Notes: generated by a model not told the origin, from the letters alone. A DNA stretch of 64,000 nucleotides from Salinarchaeum sp. Harcht-Bsk1 (GCF_000403645.1 NC_021313.1:1507014-1571013), one strand, 5' to 3'. Numbered from the stretch's first letter, positions 35,118-44,238 are shown. Numbers and translations are program-made.

Positions 35118-35421
35118 CTAGCTGCCCTCCCCCGTCGCGGGCGACGGGTGCGTCCGGTGCTGACAGGCGGAGCCGTTCACGGGCGAATCGCCCGAATTCG
35201 GGCCAGCCAGTCGGCAATGGGCGAGGTGGGCTCCCGCGCCGCGGACCGATGGCTGCTGGCTCCCTGTCATGCTGGCTGTACCGAAACAAATCAGACAGAA
35301 TGCACATCAATGTTCCGTATCCGGCGTGAGCAGGCACGTTCGGCGCGTGGAACCGAAGGCGGTCGCGCCCCTGACACCCGTTCCGCAACGGGTTTAGGCC
35401 CGCTGGTCGACGACGCCAACA
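35118..35421. other. Divergent promoter region between GT4 and UPF0104 genes
   Basis: This 304-base gap has no gene that I can support. ACGGGTTTAGGC near 35388-35399 lies about 29 bases before GTG 35422 and is the likely plus-strand promoter. Confidence 0.45.
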
Positions 35422-36480
35422 GTGGACCGACGTGCCGTCGCGACGACGCTCGCCGGGTTTCTCGCAGCCGTCGCGATGTTCGCGGTCATGTTCACCCTCG
35501 TCGACACCGACGGCGTCGTCGCTGCCGTCGAGCGGGCGGACCTCCGACTCGTCGCGCTCGTCGGCGTCACGACGATCTGCTGGGTCTGCTTCTGGGGCCT
35601 CGCGCTCTGGAACGTCCTTGGCGCCCTCGACGTGACCGTGCCCGTCCGCGACGCATTGCTCGTCACGGCTGCCGGCATCTTCGTCAACCACGTCACCCCG
35701 TTCGGGCAGGCCGGTGGCGAGCCGATCACGGCGGCGCTCCTCTCCCGCCGGACCGACGCGAACTACGACGTGAGCCTCGCGTCGATCACGAGCTTCGACG
35801 CCGTAAACGTCGTCCCCTCCCTGACCTTCGCCGCGCTCGGCATCGGCTACTTCGCGGCGACGAGCGCCGTCGGCTCCCAGCTCGGCCTGCTGCTCGGCGG
35901 CGCCGCGATCGTGATCGTCGGCGCACCGGTCGCCGGGTTCGCGATCTGGCGCAAGCGCGCCTGGATCGAGCGCGGGCTGGTCCGATTCGTGACCCGCGCG
36001 ATCGAAATCGGTGCACCCGTCCTCCCGCTCGTTTCCCGCGAGGACGCCGACGACGTGGCCGCCGGGATCGCGGGCTACGTCGAATCGCTGGAGGTCGTCG
36101 CGAGCGATCGCCGGCGCGTCCTCGCCGCGATAGGATGCTCGGGCGGCGGCTGGGCGATCCAGGCAATCGGGCTCTGGATCGCGTTCCAGGCGATCGGCGT
36201 CGACGTGCCGCTCTACGTCCCCTTCTTCGTCGTCCCGATCGGCACGATGGCGAGCGTCCTGCCGACACCCGGCGGCCTCGGCGGCATCGAGGCCGTCACG
36301 GTCACGCTGATGACGCTCGTCACCGGCGTCGCCGGCGCGGACGCGGCCGTCGCCGTCACCCTCCACAGCGTCGGCGGCTACCTCCTGAGCGGCACCGTCG
36401 GGGCTGGCGCGGCCGTCGTGCTCGGGCTCCGGCCGAAATCTATCGCCGGGGGCGGGGACCGCGGCGGCGAAGGAGCCTGA
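35422..36480 (+). CDS. UPF0104/lysylphosphatidylglycerol-synthase-type membrane protein (flippase-like)
   Basis: 352 residues from GTG 35422 with about eight membrane helices. Conserved elements are VTAAGIFVNHVTPFGQAGGE (near residue 80), ASITSFDAVNVVPSLTF, and VPIGTMASVLPTPGGLGGIE (near residue 280). The family includes the membrane domain of MprF and haloarchaeal proteins near glycosylation genes, where a role in flipping lipid-linked sugars or lipids has been proposed. Its position beside GT4 and GT28-like genes agrees with that. Direct activity is unproven. Confidence 0.82.
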   Translation: MDRRAVATTLAGFLAAVAMFAVMFTLVDTDGVVAAVERADLRLVALVGVTTICWVCFWGLALWNVLGALDVTVPVRDALLVTAAGIFVNHVTPFGQAGGEPITAALLSRRTDANYDVSLASITSFDAVNVVPSLTFAALGIGYFAATSAVGSQLGLLLGGAAIVIVGAPVAGFAIWRKRAWIERGLVRFVTRAIEIGAPVLPLVSREDADDVAAGIAGYVESLEVVASDRRRVLAAIGCSGGGWAIQAIGLWIAFQAIGVDVPLYVPFFVVPIGTMASVLPTPGGLGGIEAVTVTLMTLVTGVAGADAAVAVTLHSVGGYLLSGTVGAGAAVVLGLRPKSIAGGGDRGGEGA

Positions 36481-36552
36481 GCCACCGCGGCGGAGCCGAT
36501 CGGTCAGCCGCCGATTTCCAGCCGGGTCAATACTCCGCCGTTCCTGGCGGAC

Positions 36553-36657
36553 AGAAAGGGCGAGGCGGGCTGGCGTGCGCCTCAGCCGGCCCTATCCGAA
36601 GGAGCGTAGCGACTGAGGATATCCGGCTGAGCGTGCGCGAGCGGGCCGAGGGCTTTC
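36553..36657. repeat. Intergenic inverted-repeat element
   Basis: Perfect 9-base arms CTCAGCCGG (36581-36589) and CCGGCTGAG (36623-36631) enclose CCTATCCGAAGGAGCGTAGC and related sequence. Outside them lie AGAAAGGGCGAGGC and GGCCGAGGGCTTTC, which mirror each other at the ends. It looks like a short structured dispersed repeat or an RNA hairpin, with no coding potential. It fills most of the 261-base gap before the GT28-like gene. Confidence 0.5.
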
Positions 36658-36741
36658 GAGGCGACTAGCAAAGCGGTCGATACGACATTCAGCCGCAGGT
36701 GTACACACTTATCCCTCGGTCCCGACAAGCCACGCGCAATC

Positions 36742-37746
36742 GTGACGACCGCTGGGGAGCGGGCGAGCGGGGGATCCGACGAGCCAGACGGCGAGCCGAT
36801 CGCCGTCGGACACTACTGTGAGGGCGCCGGCCACGCGACCAGGATGCTCGCCGTGGCCGAGGCCCTCGCCGACCGTGGCTACGACTTCGAGATCGCGGGC
36901 GGCGGCCCCGGCGAGCCGTTCGTCGAGGCCAACGGCTACACCGAGCGCCCGCTCCCGGAGGTCGACTTCGTTGGCGGCTACCAGTCCGACAACGGCTCCC
37001 ACGTGGTCTTCGACGGGCTCCCGAACTTCATTCGCCGGGTCCGGGCCTACGTGGCCTGGCTGAACGAGGTCGAGCCACCGGTGTTCCTGACCGACGACAT
37101 CTGTGGCTGCTTCGCCGCGAGCGTCGCTCGCCAGCGCTACGTCTACGTCTCCCACGACCCCGCTGCCTTCTACGATTCGCCACCGGAGCGGGCGAGCGCG
37201 TGGATCCGGAACCGGATTCCAGCGGTGACCGCCGAATCGTTCTGCTTCCCGAAGGCCTGGGAGGGCGACCCCTGGATCGAGACGGCGACGCCGGTCGGAC
37301 CGATCGCGCCGGCCGACGACACGCCGGAAGCCGACCTCCCCGACGTCGACGTGCTCGTCGTGCCGAGCGCGTTCTCCGTCGACGAAGACGACCTCGACGC
37401 CGCGCTCGCCGACGCGGGCCGCACCGCGACGATCGTCGGCGGCGAGGACTGGACGCTCAAGCCCTCCCTCCAGCCCTACGTCCGCGCCGCGGACCTCGTC
37501 GTCTGCAGCGGCTACTCGACGGTGATGGAAGCGGCGGTGGCCGGGACGGCCTGCGTCGTGATGCCGGCGACCTCCGAGCAGCGCGGGGTGGCAGCAGCGA
37601 TGGAGGGGACGCGGGGCTTCGCGACCGCCGAGACGATCGAGGAGGTCGTGGCGCTGCTCGGGACGCTCGACGCACCCGAACCCCAGGCGAATGGCGCCGA
37701 GGAAATCGCCGACGCCGTCGTGGACGCGATCGAGACTGCTCGTTAG
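36742..37746 (+). CDS. GT28/MurG-like glycosyltransferase
   Basis: 334 residues from GTG 36742. A Gly/His-rich N-terminal loop, HYCEGAGHATRMLAVAEALA, marks the acceptor half of a GT-B enzyme of the GT28 type, and the donor half has LVVCSGYSTVMEAAVAGTAC followed by VVMPATSEQRGVAAAMEGTR, equivalent to the MurG sugar-nucleotide site. It probably adds N-acetylhexosamine or another sugar to a lipid-linked acceptor. CACTTATCCC about 33 bases upstream suggests a leaderless transcript. Confidence 0.82.
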   Translation: MTTAGERASGGSDEPDGEPIAVGHYCEGAGHATRMLAVAEALADRGYDFEIAGGGPGEPFVEANGYTERPLPEVDFVGGYQSDNGSHVVFDGLPNFIRRVRAYVAWLNEVEPPVFLTDDICGCFAASVARQRYVYVSHDPAAFYDSPPERASAWIRNRIPAVTAESFCFPKAWEGDPWIETATPVGPIAPADDTPEADLPDVDVLVVPSAFSVDEDDLDAALADAGRTATIVGGEDWTLKPSLQPYVRAADLVVCSGYSTVMEAAVAGTACVVMPATSEQRGVAAAMEGTRGFATAETIEEVVALLGTLDAPEPQANGAEEIADAVVDAIETAR

Positions 37747-37761
37747 CGCCGCCTCGGTGCC

Positions 37762-39594
37762 CTATCCGCCGCTCTCGCCCTCGAACGCGACGAACGCGAT
37801 CCCGTTCAGCGGACTCTCGGCGAGCACGCGGTGGGAGCGGTCGATCTCACTCGCGTTGCCGAGTGGCACGATCGCGTAGCGGACCGACGGATCGCCCTCG
37901 ATCGCGGCCCGATCCGCACGTTCGAGCGGTCGGTCGGCGTACCACGAGACGCTCATGATCGACTCCGTATCGCCGTCCTCGCCGAGCCAGACGTGGACGG
38001 TCTCGCCCTCCGGCACCTCCTCGGCGATCGTCGTGCCGAGTGCTCTCTGCTCGTCGTTGTAGGGTTCGTGAAGCGGTGCGCCGTAGGTCCCGAGCAGCAG
38101 GACGACGAGCAACACGCAGGTCGCGGGGTAGACGGCGGCGCCAGCGGCCTCGCCCCAGCGCTCCGTGACGGCCCTGCGGGCCCGTTGCGTCGAGGGAATC
38201 GCGTCGCGGAGGCGGGCGAGGCGGCCGCGACGGCCGCCGTCGCCGGCCGTTTCGGGGCCCGTATCGCCAGCCGTTTCGGGGGTTGCATCGCCGGCGTCGG
38301 TCGGAGCCGATCGCCCGAAACGCGTGCCAGCTTTCGCGTCGTCGAAGGCAGCCCCGAAGCTGCCGTCGGCGATGCCGGCGACCAGGTGCCCGAGCAGGAC
38401 GGCGCCCGGCAGGTACATCGGCAGGAGGTACCAGGCGTGGTTGCCGCCGCCGAGCATGAACGTCAGCGGGACGGCGAGGGTCCACCAGAGGAGCAGCAGG
38501 AGCGTGGTGTCCTGGACTGGCGCTGCGGGAAGGAACTGCGAGAGCGCGCCCGTGCGACCGCCGCTGCCTGGCCGCAGGCGGAGTCCGTCTGCACGGAGTC
38601 GCCACCAGGCGAAGGCGAGCGCGAGCACGACGCCGGTGCCGAAGACGGGGATCGCGTACTGGTAGGGTGGGAGGAGGGTCCCCGCGGCCAGCTTGAACCA
38701 CGGGTAGTTGAGGAACGGGAGCAGCGGTTCCGCGGGCGGTTCGGTGGCCTGCCCGGAGACGCGCTGGCCCACGCTGGTCAGAAAGTACTCCTCGACGAAC
38801 AGGTCGCCGTGCTCGAGGTAGGCGTAGAGGTGCCAGGGCAGCGCGACCGTCACGGTGCTCGCGACGGCGGCGACGGTCCAGCGGTTCAGGTAGTCCCGAA
38901 GGTAGAGGACACCGACCGGCAGCAGCACGATCACGAACACGCCAGCGGCGAGTCCCTTGACCATCACCGCGAGGCCGGCAGCGATCCCCGCGGGCAGGAG
39001 GAGCCGCGGGTCGTCCCTGCCGCGCCAGGTCCACCAGACGAACAGGCTGCCGAAGAGCGCGAGCGGAGTGTCCACCACTGCCGCTGCGCCGCCGTGGCTG
39101 CCCAGGAGCATCCCAGGGAAGACGAGGAAGCCGAGGGCGCCGGCAAAGCCAGCGCGGCGGTCGTAGGTGACCGTCGCGACGTGGTAGACGAGGGCGGCGC
39201 AGCCCAGGGTGGCGAGCGACGTGGGGAGGCGCGCGGCAAACTCCGAGACGCCGAAAATCGACATGGCAATCGCCTGGAGCCAGTAGCCGAGCGGCGGCTT
39301 GTTCAGGCGGAGCGATTCCCCGAGGTCCGCCTCGTGGGTCGGCACCCGGATCATCGGATCGAGCCAGCTACCGCCCTCGGCCATGATCCGGGCGGGCGTG
39401 GCGTAGCGAGATTCGTCCCAGACGCGAAGCGAGAGGTCGCCGAGGCCGTAGACGTAGAGGGCGGCCCAGACGGCGATCACCGCCGCGAACAGCGCGTGGG
39501 CGGCGGTGAGACCGGCCGGGAGGCGGCGGGAGAGCGCAGTAAATCGATCCAGGGACGTCGACACAGTGGCATGGGCTATCCGGAGCAACCCCAT
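37762..39594 (-). CDS. GT39/ArnT-like membrane glycosyltransferase
   Basis: 610 residues from ATG 39594, with about eleven to thirteen helices. The first external loop carries WDESRYATPARIMAEGGSWL, including the Asp-Glu pair that marks GT-C enzymes of the PMT/ArnT group, and LNKPPLGYWLQAIAMSIFGV follows as in that family. These enzymes use polyprenyl-phosphate-linked sugars on the outside of the membrane. An acidic, Thr-rich cytoplasmic-type insertion stands near residue 430. The C-terminal 90 residues are soluble. It likely completes lipid- or protein-linked glycans made by the neighbouring enzymes. Strand is opposite to the GT28-like gene (convergent, 15 bases). Confidence 0.85.
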   Translation of the reverse strand: MGLLRIAHATVSTSLDRFTALSRRLPAGLTAAHALFAAVIAVWAALYVYGLGDLSLRVWDESRYATPARIMAEGGSWLDPMIRVPTHEADLGESLRLNKPPLGYWLQAIAMSIFGVSEFAARLPTSLATLGCAALVYHVATVTYDRRAGFAGALGFLVFPGMLLGSHGGAAAVVDTPLALFGSLFVWWTWRGRDDPRLLLPAGIAAGLAVMVKGLAAGVFVIVLLPVGVLYLRDYLNRWTVAAVASTVTVALPWHLYAYLEHGDLFVEEYFLTSVGQRVSGQATEPPAEPLLPFLNYPWFKLAAGTLLPPYQYAIPVFGTGVVLALAFAWWRLRADGLRLRPGSGGRTGALSQFLPAAPVQDTTLLLLLWWTLAVPLTFMLGGGNHAWYLLPMYLPGAVLLGHLVAGIADGSFGAAFDDAKAGTRFGRSAPTDAGDATPETAGDTGPETAGDGGRRGRLARLRDAIPSTQRARRAVTERWGEAAGAAVYPATCVLLVVLLLGTYGAPLHEPYNDEQRALGTTIAEEVPEGETVHVWLGEDGDTESIMSVSWYADRPLERADRAAIEGDPSVRYAIVPLGNASEIDRSHRVLAESPLNGIAFVAFEGESGG

Positions 39595-39654
39595 TACTGT
39601 CGTGGTTCAGCTATGCGGACCAAGAGATCCATCATGTGTCAGTCCACCCATTAC

Positions 39655-39661
39655 TTTATTA
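39655..39661 (+). promoter_or_regulatory. TATA box of the AT-rich two-gene cassette
   Basis: TTTATTA precedes GTG 39705 by about 45 bases, giving a leader of about 20 bases that contains AGGGG some ten bases before the start, a possible ribosome binding site. A leadered start is unlike most neighbours. Confidence 0.5.
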
Positions 39662-39704
39662 GTCATCAAGAAAAGAAGTTGAAGATAGCCAGGGGCAGAT
39701 ACCA

Positions 39705-40328
39705 GTGACCATCACAGAATCGGACCAAGAAACCTATCAAAGCACGGTTTCGGACTTTCAGCCCCAGATAACCGAGGATGCTTGCCTGCCAACTGCAATC
39801 AAAAATATCCTCGACGATCTCGCGGAGAGACGAGACATCAGTGGGCTCTCTATGAGTCAGAGCGATGTCAATGATCTTTGTGAGTATCGTGAAGGCTTCT
39901 ACTCACAGGAAGAAATCATTCCGGAACAGTTGACGCACGAAGTTTCCGAGTACGGCTACGAGGCTGTCGAGGCGACTGGGCATCAGATGGATTTTGAATA
40001 TCTACAATCCATCATCGACAGAGAGGATGCTTCTCTTCCAATTGTTGAACTAGATCCAGAATACTTCCTTGACGTGGAAGGATATCGCGTTCAAGAGGCA
40101 GAGAACATGCCGTCTCACACGGTCATCGTTTTCCAAATCAACGACGAACAAGTCCTCTATTACGACCCATACGAGAAATTCTTCGAGAGTTCCTCACGCA
40201 TTGAAGAAGCACCCTGCACATGGCCCAAAACTGAGTTCTTCGAGCTCTGGAGTGGGAGATTCGAGGAACGATGGACACTTTGGCTAGACCGTAGTGAACA
40301 GCAACCACTCGCCCAATTTGAGACATAA
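39705..40328 (+). CDS. C39-like (papain-fold) cysteine peptidase-like protein
   Basis: 207 residues from GTG 39705. The pattern of a C39/papain-like enzyme is visible: Q21 and C27 in QITEDACLPTAIKNILDDLA (oxyanion glutamine six before the nucleophile), H138 in PSHTVIVFQINDEQ and D154 in VLYYDPYEKF. No signal peptide, no membrane helix and no fused ABC transporter, so it acts in the cytoplasm if active. Base composition and codons (AAA, ATA, GAA, TTT) are plainly AT-richer than in all neighbours, a sign of transfer. It is followed after two bases by the next gene. It could be a protease, a peptidase-fold toxin, or an inactive binding domain. Confidence 0.65.
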   Translation: MTITESDQETYQSTVSDFQPQITEDACLPTAIKNILDDLAERRDISGLSMSQSDVNDLCEYREGFYSQEEIIPEQLTHEVSEYGYEAVEATGHQMDFEYLQSIIDREDASLPIVELDPEYFLDVEGYRVQEAENMPSHTVIVFQINDEQVLYYDPYEKFFESSSRIEEAPCTWPKTEFFELWSGRFEERWTLWLDRSEQQPLAQFET

Positions 40329-40330
40329 CA

Positions 40331-41284
40331 ATGGCAACGAGCTCACCAGGCGCAGAGAGCAAACTTCGATTTGACGACCCGGAGGAAGTTATTGAGGGGA
40401 CTGTAGAGAGTCAACTAAAGAGGAAGTACGGCAGAGGAATTTACGTCGGAAATGTCCGAAGATCGAAAGATGGGACGTTGTTCATTCAACTCGGCAACAC
40501 GGTCCCAAAAGACGTGAGCGACTGTAGGGACCACGACAGAGTATTGAAATTTATAGAATTTGACGACATATATACGCTAAAAGCGGAGTCGCTCGCTAAA
40601 GGATACCTCATCGAGTTGCCAGATAGAGACGAGTTGTACGATGGCTTCCGCTCAAGTCGGAGGGACTTGGCCAGACGACTTGATCGAAATATGGCCCAGA
40701 CAATCTACAGCAAACTAATTGAGTTCACCCCGGTTGAGAATCAGCTAGGGGCGATCAAAGAGATTCTTCGCACTGTCCGTGAGCATGCACCGCTGCCCGT
40801 CGATACAATATACGAAATCCGAGGACCTAGCAACGAAGAACAGACCAGTCGATATCTCCGACTGCTCGAGGACACCGACTTCATTCAAATCGACGATGAT
40901 ACCCTCCGGTCTGATTCAAATCTCGATGTCCACGACGAGCTCGAAGTAGGGACAAGGGAGTTCAGCGAAATCGTGCTTGGACAGGTAGTTAACCGAGCAT
41001 TCAGCACCCTGCGAGACGAATTGAATCTTACCCTACTAGCACACTATCCGAAATACGCAAACTCATATTATTTCAGCGCACTGCAGCGTGGACAGCCGAA
41101 CCTAAAACTCGATGTGGAATCGGCCCACGACAATCTCGAGATGCTTCACGAAGAGTCAGTACACGAAATCAAGGTCCAACAGAAGTTGGATGACCTAGCG
41201 AAAGTTGGTGTACTGGAAACAGAGGGGGAGTTCTACAAGTCGAATCCAGAGATCTACGGAGATTTGGCCGCACAGCCAGTCTAA
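40331..41284 (+). CDS. Unknown winged-helix-like protein, partner of the C39-like gene
   Basis: 317 residues from ATG 40331, two bases after the stop of the C39-like gene, so the two are translationally linked. Residues 20-95 look beta-rich (GRGIYVGNVRRSKDGTLFIQ). Residues 138-195 (QLGAIKEILRTVREHAPLPV, then SRYLRLLEDTDFIQIDDDTL) resemble a winged helix, and residues 275-306 (HEIKVQQKLDDLAKVGVLET) resemble a second one. No membrane helix. Same AT-rich composition as its partner. I do not recognise a family. It may bind DNA and repress the pair, or be the target or cofactor of the peptidase. Confidence 0.55.
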   Translation: MATSSPGAESKLRFDDPEEVIEGTVESQLKRKYGRGIYVGNVRRSKDGTLFIQLGNTVPKDVSDCRDHDRVLKFIEFDDIYTLKAESLAKGYLIELPDRDELYDGFRSSRRDLARRLDRNMAQTIYSKLIEFTPVENQLGAIKEILRTVREHAPLPVDTIYEIRGPSNEEQTSRYLRLLEDTDFIQIDDDTLRSDSNLDVHDELEVGTREFSEIVLGQVVNRAFSTLRDELNLTLLAHYPKYANSYYFSALQRGQPNLKLDVESAHDNLEMLHEESVHEIKVQQKLDDLAKVGVLETEGEFYKSNPEIYGDLAAQPV

Positions 41285-41306
41285 TCAGGGACAATAGCCG
41301 ATGCGA

Positions 41307-42368
41307 TCACTCGTTTAAATTCTGTTTCTCGCCCCGCTCGACCGACTGGATCCGATACGGCACCTCGCCCTTGTAGTGGATCTTCGTCAGCATCTCCGCC
41401 ATGATGCCGAACATCAACAGCTGGAAGCCGAAGATGATCAGCGCGACGGCGAAGATCAGGCGGGGCAGGTGGGGCAGCAGCGAGTCGCCGAGCACGTACT
41501 TCATGAACAGCGCGTGGGTCCCGACGACGCCGCCGATCGCCAGCAGGAAGAGCCCGAGGCCGCCCATCAGGTGCATCGGGCGCATCGAGTACTTGTTCCA
41601 GAAGATGTTGAACGCGAGGTCGACGAACCCGCGGACGAGGCGACCCGCGCCGTACTTCGTCGAGCCGTGGGTCCGCGGGCGGTGGTCGACGGGCTCCTCG
41701 GTGATCTTGTAGCCGCGATCGTAGAGCTTCGCCGGGATGTAGCGGTGGCCCTCGCCGCGGAGGTTGAGTTCGTCGACGGCCTCGCGGCGGTAGGCCTTCA
41801 GCGTGCAGCCGAAGTCGTGGATGTCCGGGCCGGTGAAGCGCGCGAGGTAGGTCTGGATGCCCGAGGGGATCGTCTTCGTGATCGGGTCGTCGCGGTCCTT
41901 CCGCCAGCCGGAGACGCAGTCGTAGCCGTCCTCGAGGCGATCGAGGAGCATCGGGACGTCCACCGGGTTGTTCTGCCCGTCGGCGTCCATCGGCACGACG
42001 TACTCGCCCGACGCCGTGTCGAAGCCGGCACACAGGGCCGCGCTCTGCCCGAAGTTCCGGCGGAGGAACACGCCCGCGACCGCGTCGAACTCGTCGGTCA
42101 GCTCGCGGATCGTCTCTGCGGTGCCATCGGTCGAGCCGTCGTCGACGATCAGGATCTCGACCGGGCGGTAGGCCGCCATTTCCTCGGACTCGACGACCGC
42201 GACGATCTCCTCGACGAGCGGCCGGAGGTTGCCCACCTCGTTGTACGCCGGGAGGACGATCGAGGTGACGACGTCCTCGGGCGCGTCCGCGGCGATCGAC
42301 TCGGCGATCTCCGGAGACTGGCCCGTGTCGGGTGCTGTGGACGCCTCGGCCTCCATCTCCGGCTCCAT
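41307..42368 (-). CDS. GT2 family glycosyltransferase with C-terminal membrane helices
   Basis: 353 residues from ATG 42368. GT-A fold: SIVLPAYNEVGNLRPLVEEI, ILIVDDGSTDGTAETIRELT (nucleotide-binding DDG), and VVPMDADGQNNPVDVPMLLD (metal-binding DAD). Two membrane helices near residues 260-325 anchor it, as in GtrB/dolichol-phosphate-sugar synthases. It most likely transfers a sugar from a nucleotide donor to dolichol phosphate, supplying the GT39-like enzyme upstream. The N-terminal 30 residues are acidic. It converges with the AT-rich cassette, whose last gene ends 22 bases away. Confidence 0.88.
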   Translation of the reverse strand: MEPEMEAEASTAPDTGQSPEIAESIAADAPEDVVTSIVLPAYNEVGNLRPLVEEIVAVVESEEMAAYRPVEILIVDDGSTDGTAETIRELTDEFDAVAGVFLRRNFGQSAALCAGFDTASGEYVVPMDADGQNNPVDVPMLLDRLEDGYDCVSGWRKDRDDPITKTIPSGIQTYLARFTGPDIHDFGCTLKAYRREAVDELNLRGEGHRYIPAKLYDRGYKITEEPVDHRPRTHGSTKYGAGRLVRGFVDLAFNIFWNKYSMRPMHLMGGLGLFLLAIGGVVGTHALFMKYVLGDSLLPHLPRLIFAVALIIFGFQLLMFGIMAEMLTKIHYKGEVPYRIQSVERGEKQNLNE

Positions 42369-42891
42369 TGGCGCGTGCTCGGATGCGGCCTCACTTAGCG
42401 ATGTTGCTATGAAATTGGTAGATCACGAGTCACTCGGTCGGAGAGTGCACCGCAAACACCCACGGAAGCCCCACCCGTTGTCTGTGTAGACTGGCCGAAA
42501 CTCCGGAGAGGTGCTGTGGCGCGCGTTTCGCGGCTGCGGAGCAGCCGCGTAGCGTGCGAGGGACGAGTAGCGCAGCGAAGTGAGCAACGCAGGAGGTTGG
42601 GGAGGAATGAGGTGCGGTGGGCGGGGGTGAGCGAAATCTTCGATTTCGCGATCTACGGAAGATCTCCGATCTTCCGGTACATCGAAAGGGGCCGGACTCT
42701 CGGCGGTCCCCGGGCGAAGTAAGGACCGCAGCCGACCAGAGGGAGACGAGGACCGCAGCAAGCCCCGGGTCTCCGAGCGTCCAGGGGCTTTCGGGCCGCG
42801 CTGCAGCCACAGATCGTTCAAAACCCCCAGACGCTCGAATTCGACAGCCGAACGACACCGTTAACTCCCGAACCCCGGTACGCGAGCGATA
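42369..42891. other. 523-base gene-free region before the sulfatase-like gene
   Basis: Mostly occupied by the repeat element. GTTAACTCC near 42861 lies about 30 bases before ATG 42892 and is the probable promoter of that gene. No other gene is supported. Confidence 0.5.
42452..42795. repeat. Dispersed repeat element with two tandem hairpins
   Basis: The left edge, GCAAACACCCACGGAAGCCC, recurs almost exactly at 50220. The right edge, AGGGGCTTTCGGG, is its approximate inverse, so the element may be bounded by short inverted repeats. Inside are two perfect hairpins: GCGAAATC/GATTTCGC with loop TTC (42631-42649), and CGGAAGATC/GATCTTCCG with loop TCC (42656-42676). No coding frame inside is convincing. 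Could be a degenerate mobile element or a structured RNA. Confidence 0.5.
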
Positions 42892-44238
42892 ATGAACGAG
42901 ATCCGGAACGTCCTGCTGGTCAGCGTGGACTGTCTGCGCGAGGACGTGTTCAAAGCGGGGCTCGAGGAGGGCCTCTTCCCGAACTGTGCGGCCCTCTACG
43001 ACGGCGCACTCGAGTTCACGGAGACGTACACGGTCGCCAACACCACCGACCCGAGTCTCACCGCGTTCATGACGGCGAAGTACCCCTTCGAGCACGGCGT
43101 CGTCGAGAACGGCTGGGGACTCGACGAGACCCACGACACCGCCGGCGAGAACTTCCAGGCCGCCGGCATGGACACATTCGGGGTCGTGAGCGTCGACCAC
43201 CTCGCCGCTGACCACTCCAAACTGGATCGCGGGTTCGACCGGTACGAGGACGGCCAGGCCTACGGGAAGCTCTACCCGATCCTCTCGCGGATCTACGACA
43301 CCAAGACGTTCAACACGGTCTTCGGCGCGGTGAAGAACCTCGGGATCGGCCGGTACACCGTCAAGAACCTCCTACGCGACCTCGGGCTGATCTCGCTGCA
43401 CTGCCGCTCGGCCCGGAGCGTCACGGACGACGCGATCGCGTGTCTCGACGACGTCGCGCCGAAATTCGCCGCGAATGGCGACGGCGCAGACGCCAACGGC
43501 GAGGACGCCAGCGGCACCGACGACGAGGAGTCGGGCTTCTTCGGCTGGGTCCACTACTTCGACGTCCACGAGCCCCGGAACGCGCCCAGGAATCTCCTCG
43601 AGGACCACGACGAGTACACGGCGGCGATGATGCGCGTCGACGACCACGTCGGGGAGCTCCAGGACGAACTCGAGGCCCGCGGCATCGCCGACGAGACGCT
43701 CGTCGTCTTCACCGGCGACCACGGCGAGGCGCTGGGCGAGCACGGCTACGAGGGTCACGGTCGCACGCTCTACGACGAGGAGCTGAACGTCCCGCTCGCG
43801 TTCGATCACGACGCACTCCCCGACGAGCAGATCGACACGCAGGTCCGGACGATCGACATCCTGCCGACCCTCCTCTCGCTCGTCGACGCCGACCCGCTCG
43901 ACGCCGCGGGGGAGCCGATCGTCACCGCTCCGGACGACGATCCCGCCGAAGAAAGCCGTCAGCTGTTCACGATGGCCTACCCGACGTTCGGCGACGCCGT
44001 CGCCACGCGGACGCCCGACTGGAAGCTGATCCGGGATCGCGAGGACGACGTCGAGGAGCTCTACGACCTCGAATCGGATCCCGACGAGCGGGACGACCTC
44101 GTCGACGAGCACGGCCAGCGACGGGAGGCGCTCGCGGGCGACCTCGATTCGTGGCTCGCGACGTTCGGCGAGATCGAGCGCCAGGAGGTCGACGAGGACA
44201 CCGAGGAGATGCTCGCCGACCTCGGCTACATGGAGTAA
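42892..44238 (+). CDS. Alkaline-phosphatase-superfamily (sulfatase-like) hydrolase 1
   Basis: 448 residues from ATG 42892. The fold is shown by the N-terminal metal site VLLVSVDCLREDVF (D13, C14), and by the second metal site TLVVFTGDHGEALGEHGYEG with H in the GHGRTLYDEELNVPLAF region. C14 stands where the nucleophile (Thr, Ser or formylglycine-forming Cys) is usually found, though the canonical Cys-x-Pro-x-Arg maturation motif is absent. It would cleave or transfer a sulfate or phosphate ester, probably on glycans or glycolipids given its neighbours. No signal peptide. An insertion rich in Asp and Gly lies near residue 205. Confidence 0.8.
   Translation: MNEIRNVLLVSVDCLREDVFKAGLEEGLFPNCAALYDGALEFTETYTVANTTDPSLTAFMTAKYPFEHGVVENGWGLDETHDTAGENFQAAGMDTFGVVSVDHLAADHSKLDRGFDRYEDGQAYGKLYPILSRIYDTKTFNTVFGAVKNLGIGRYTVKNLLRDLGLISLHCRSARSVTDDAIACLDDVAPKFAANGDGADANGEDASGTDDEESGFFGWVHYFDVHEPRNAPRNLLEDHDEYTAAMMRVDDHVGELQDELEARGIADETLVVFTGDHGEALGEHGYEGHGRTLYDEELNVPLAFDHDALPDEQIDTQVRTIDILPTLLSLVDADPLDAAGEPIVTAPDDDPAEESRQLFTMAYPTFGDAVATRTPDWKLIRDREDDVEELYDLESDPDERDDLVDEHGQRREALAGDLDSWLATFGEIERQEVDEDTEEMLADLGYME

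Noticed and set aside
37831-39708. Long plus-strand open frame opposite the GT39-like gene
   Set aside because: Antisense shadow. No membrane helices or motifs, whereas the minus strand encodes a coherent GT-C protein.
42631-42676. Tandem hairpins considered as a CRISPR array
   Set aside because: There are only two different stems without equal spacers or repeated units, and no cas genes nearby.
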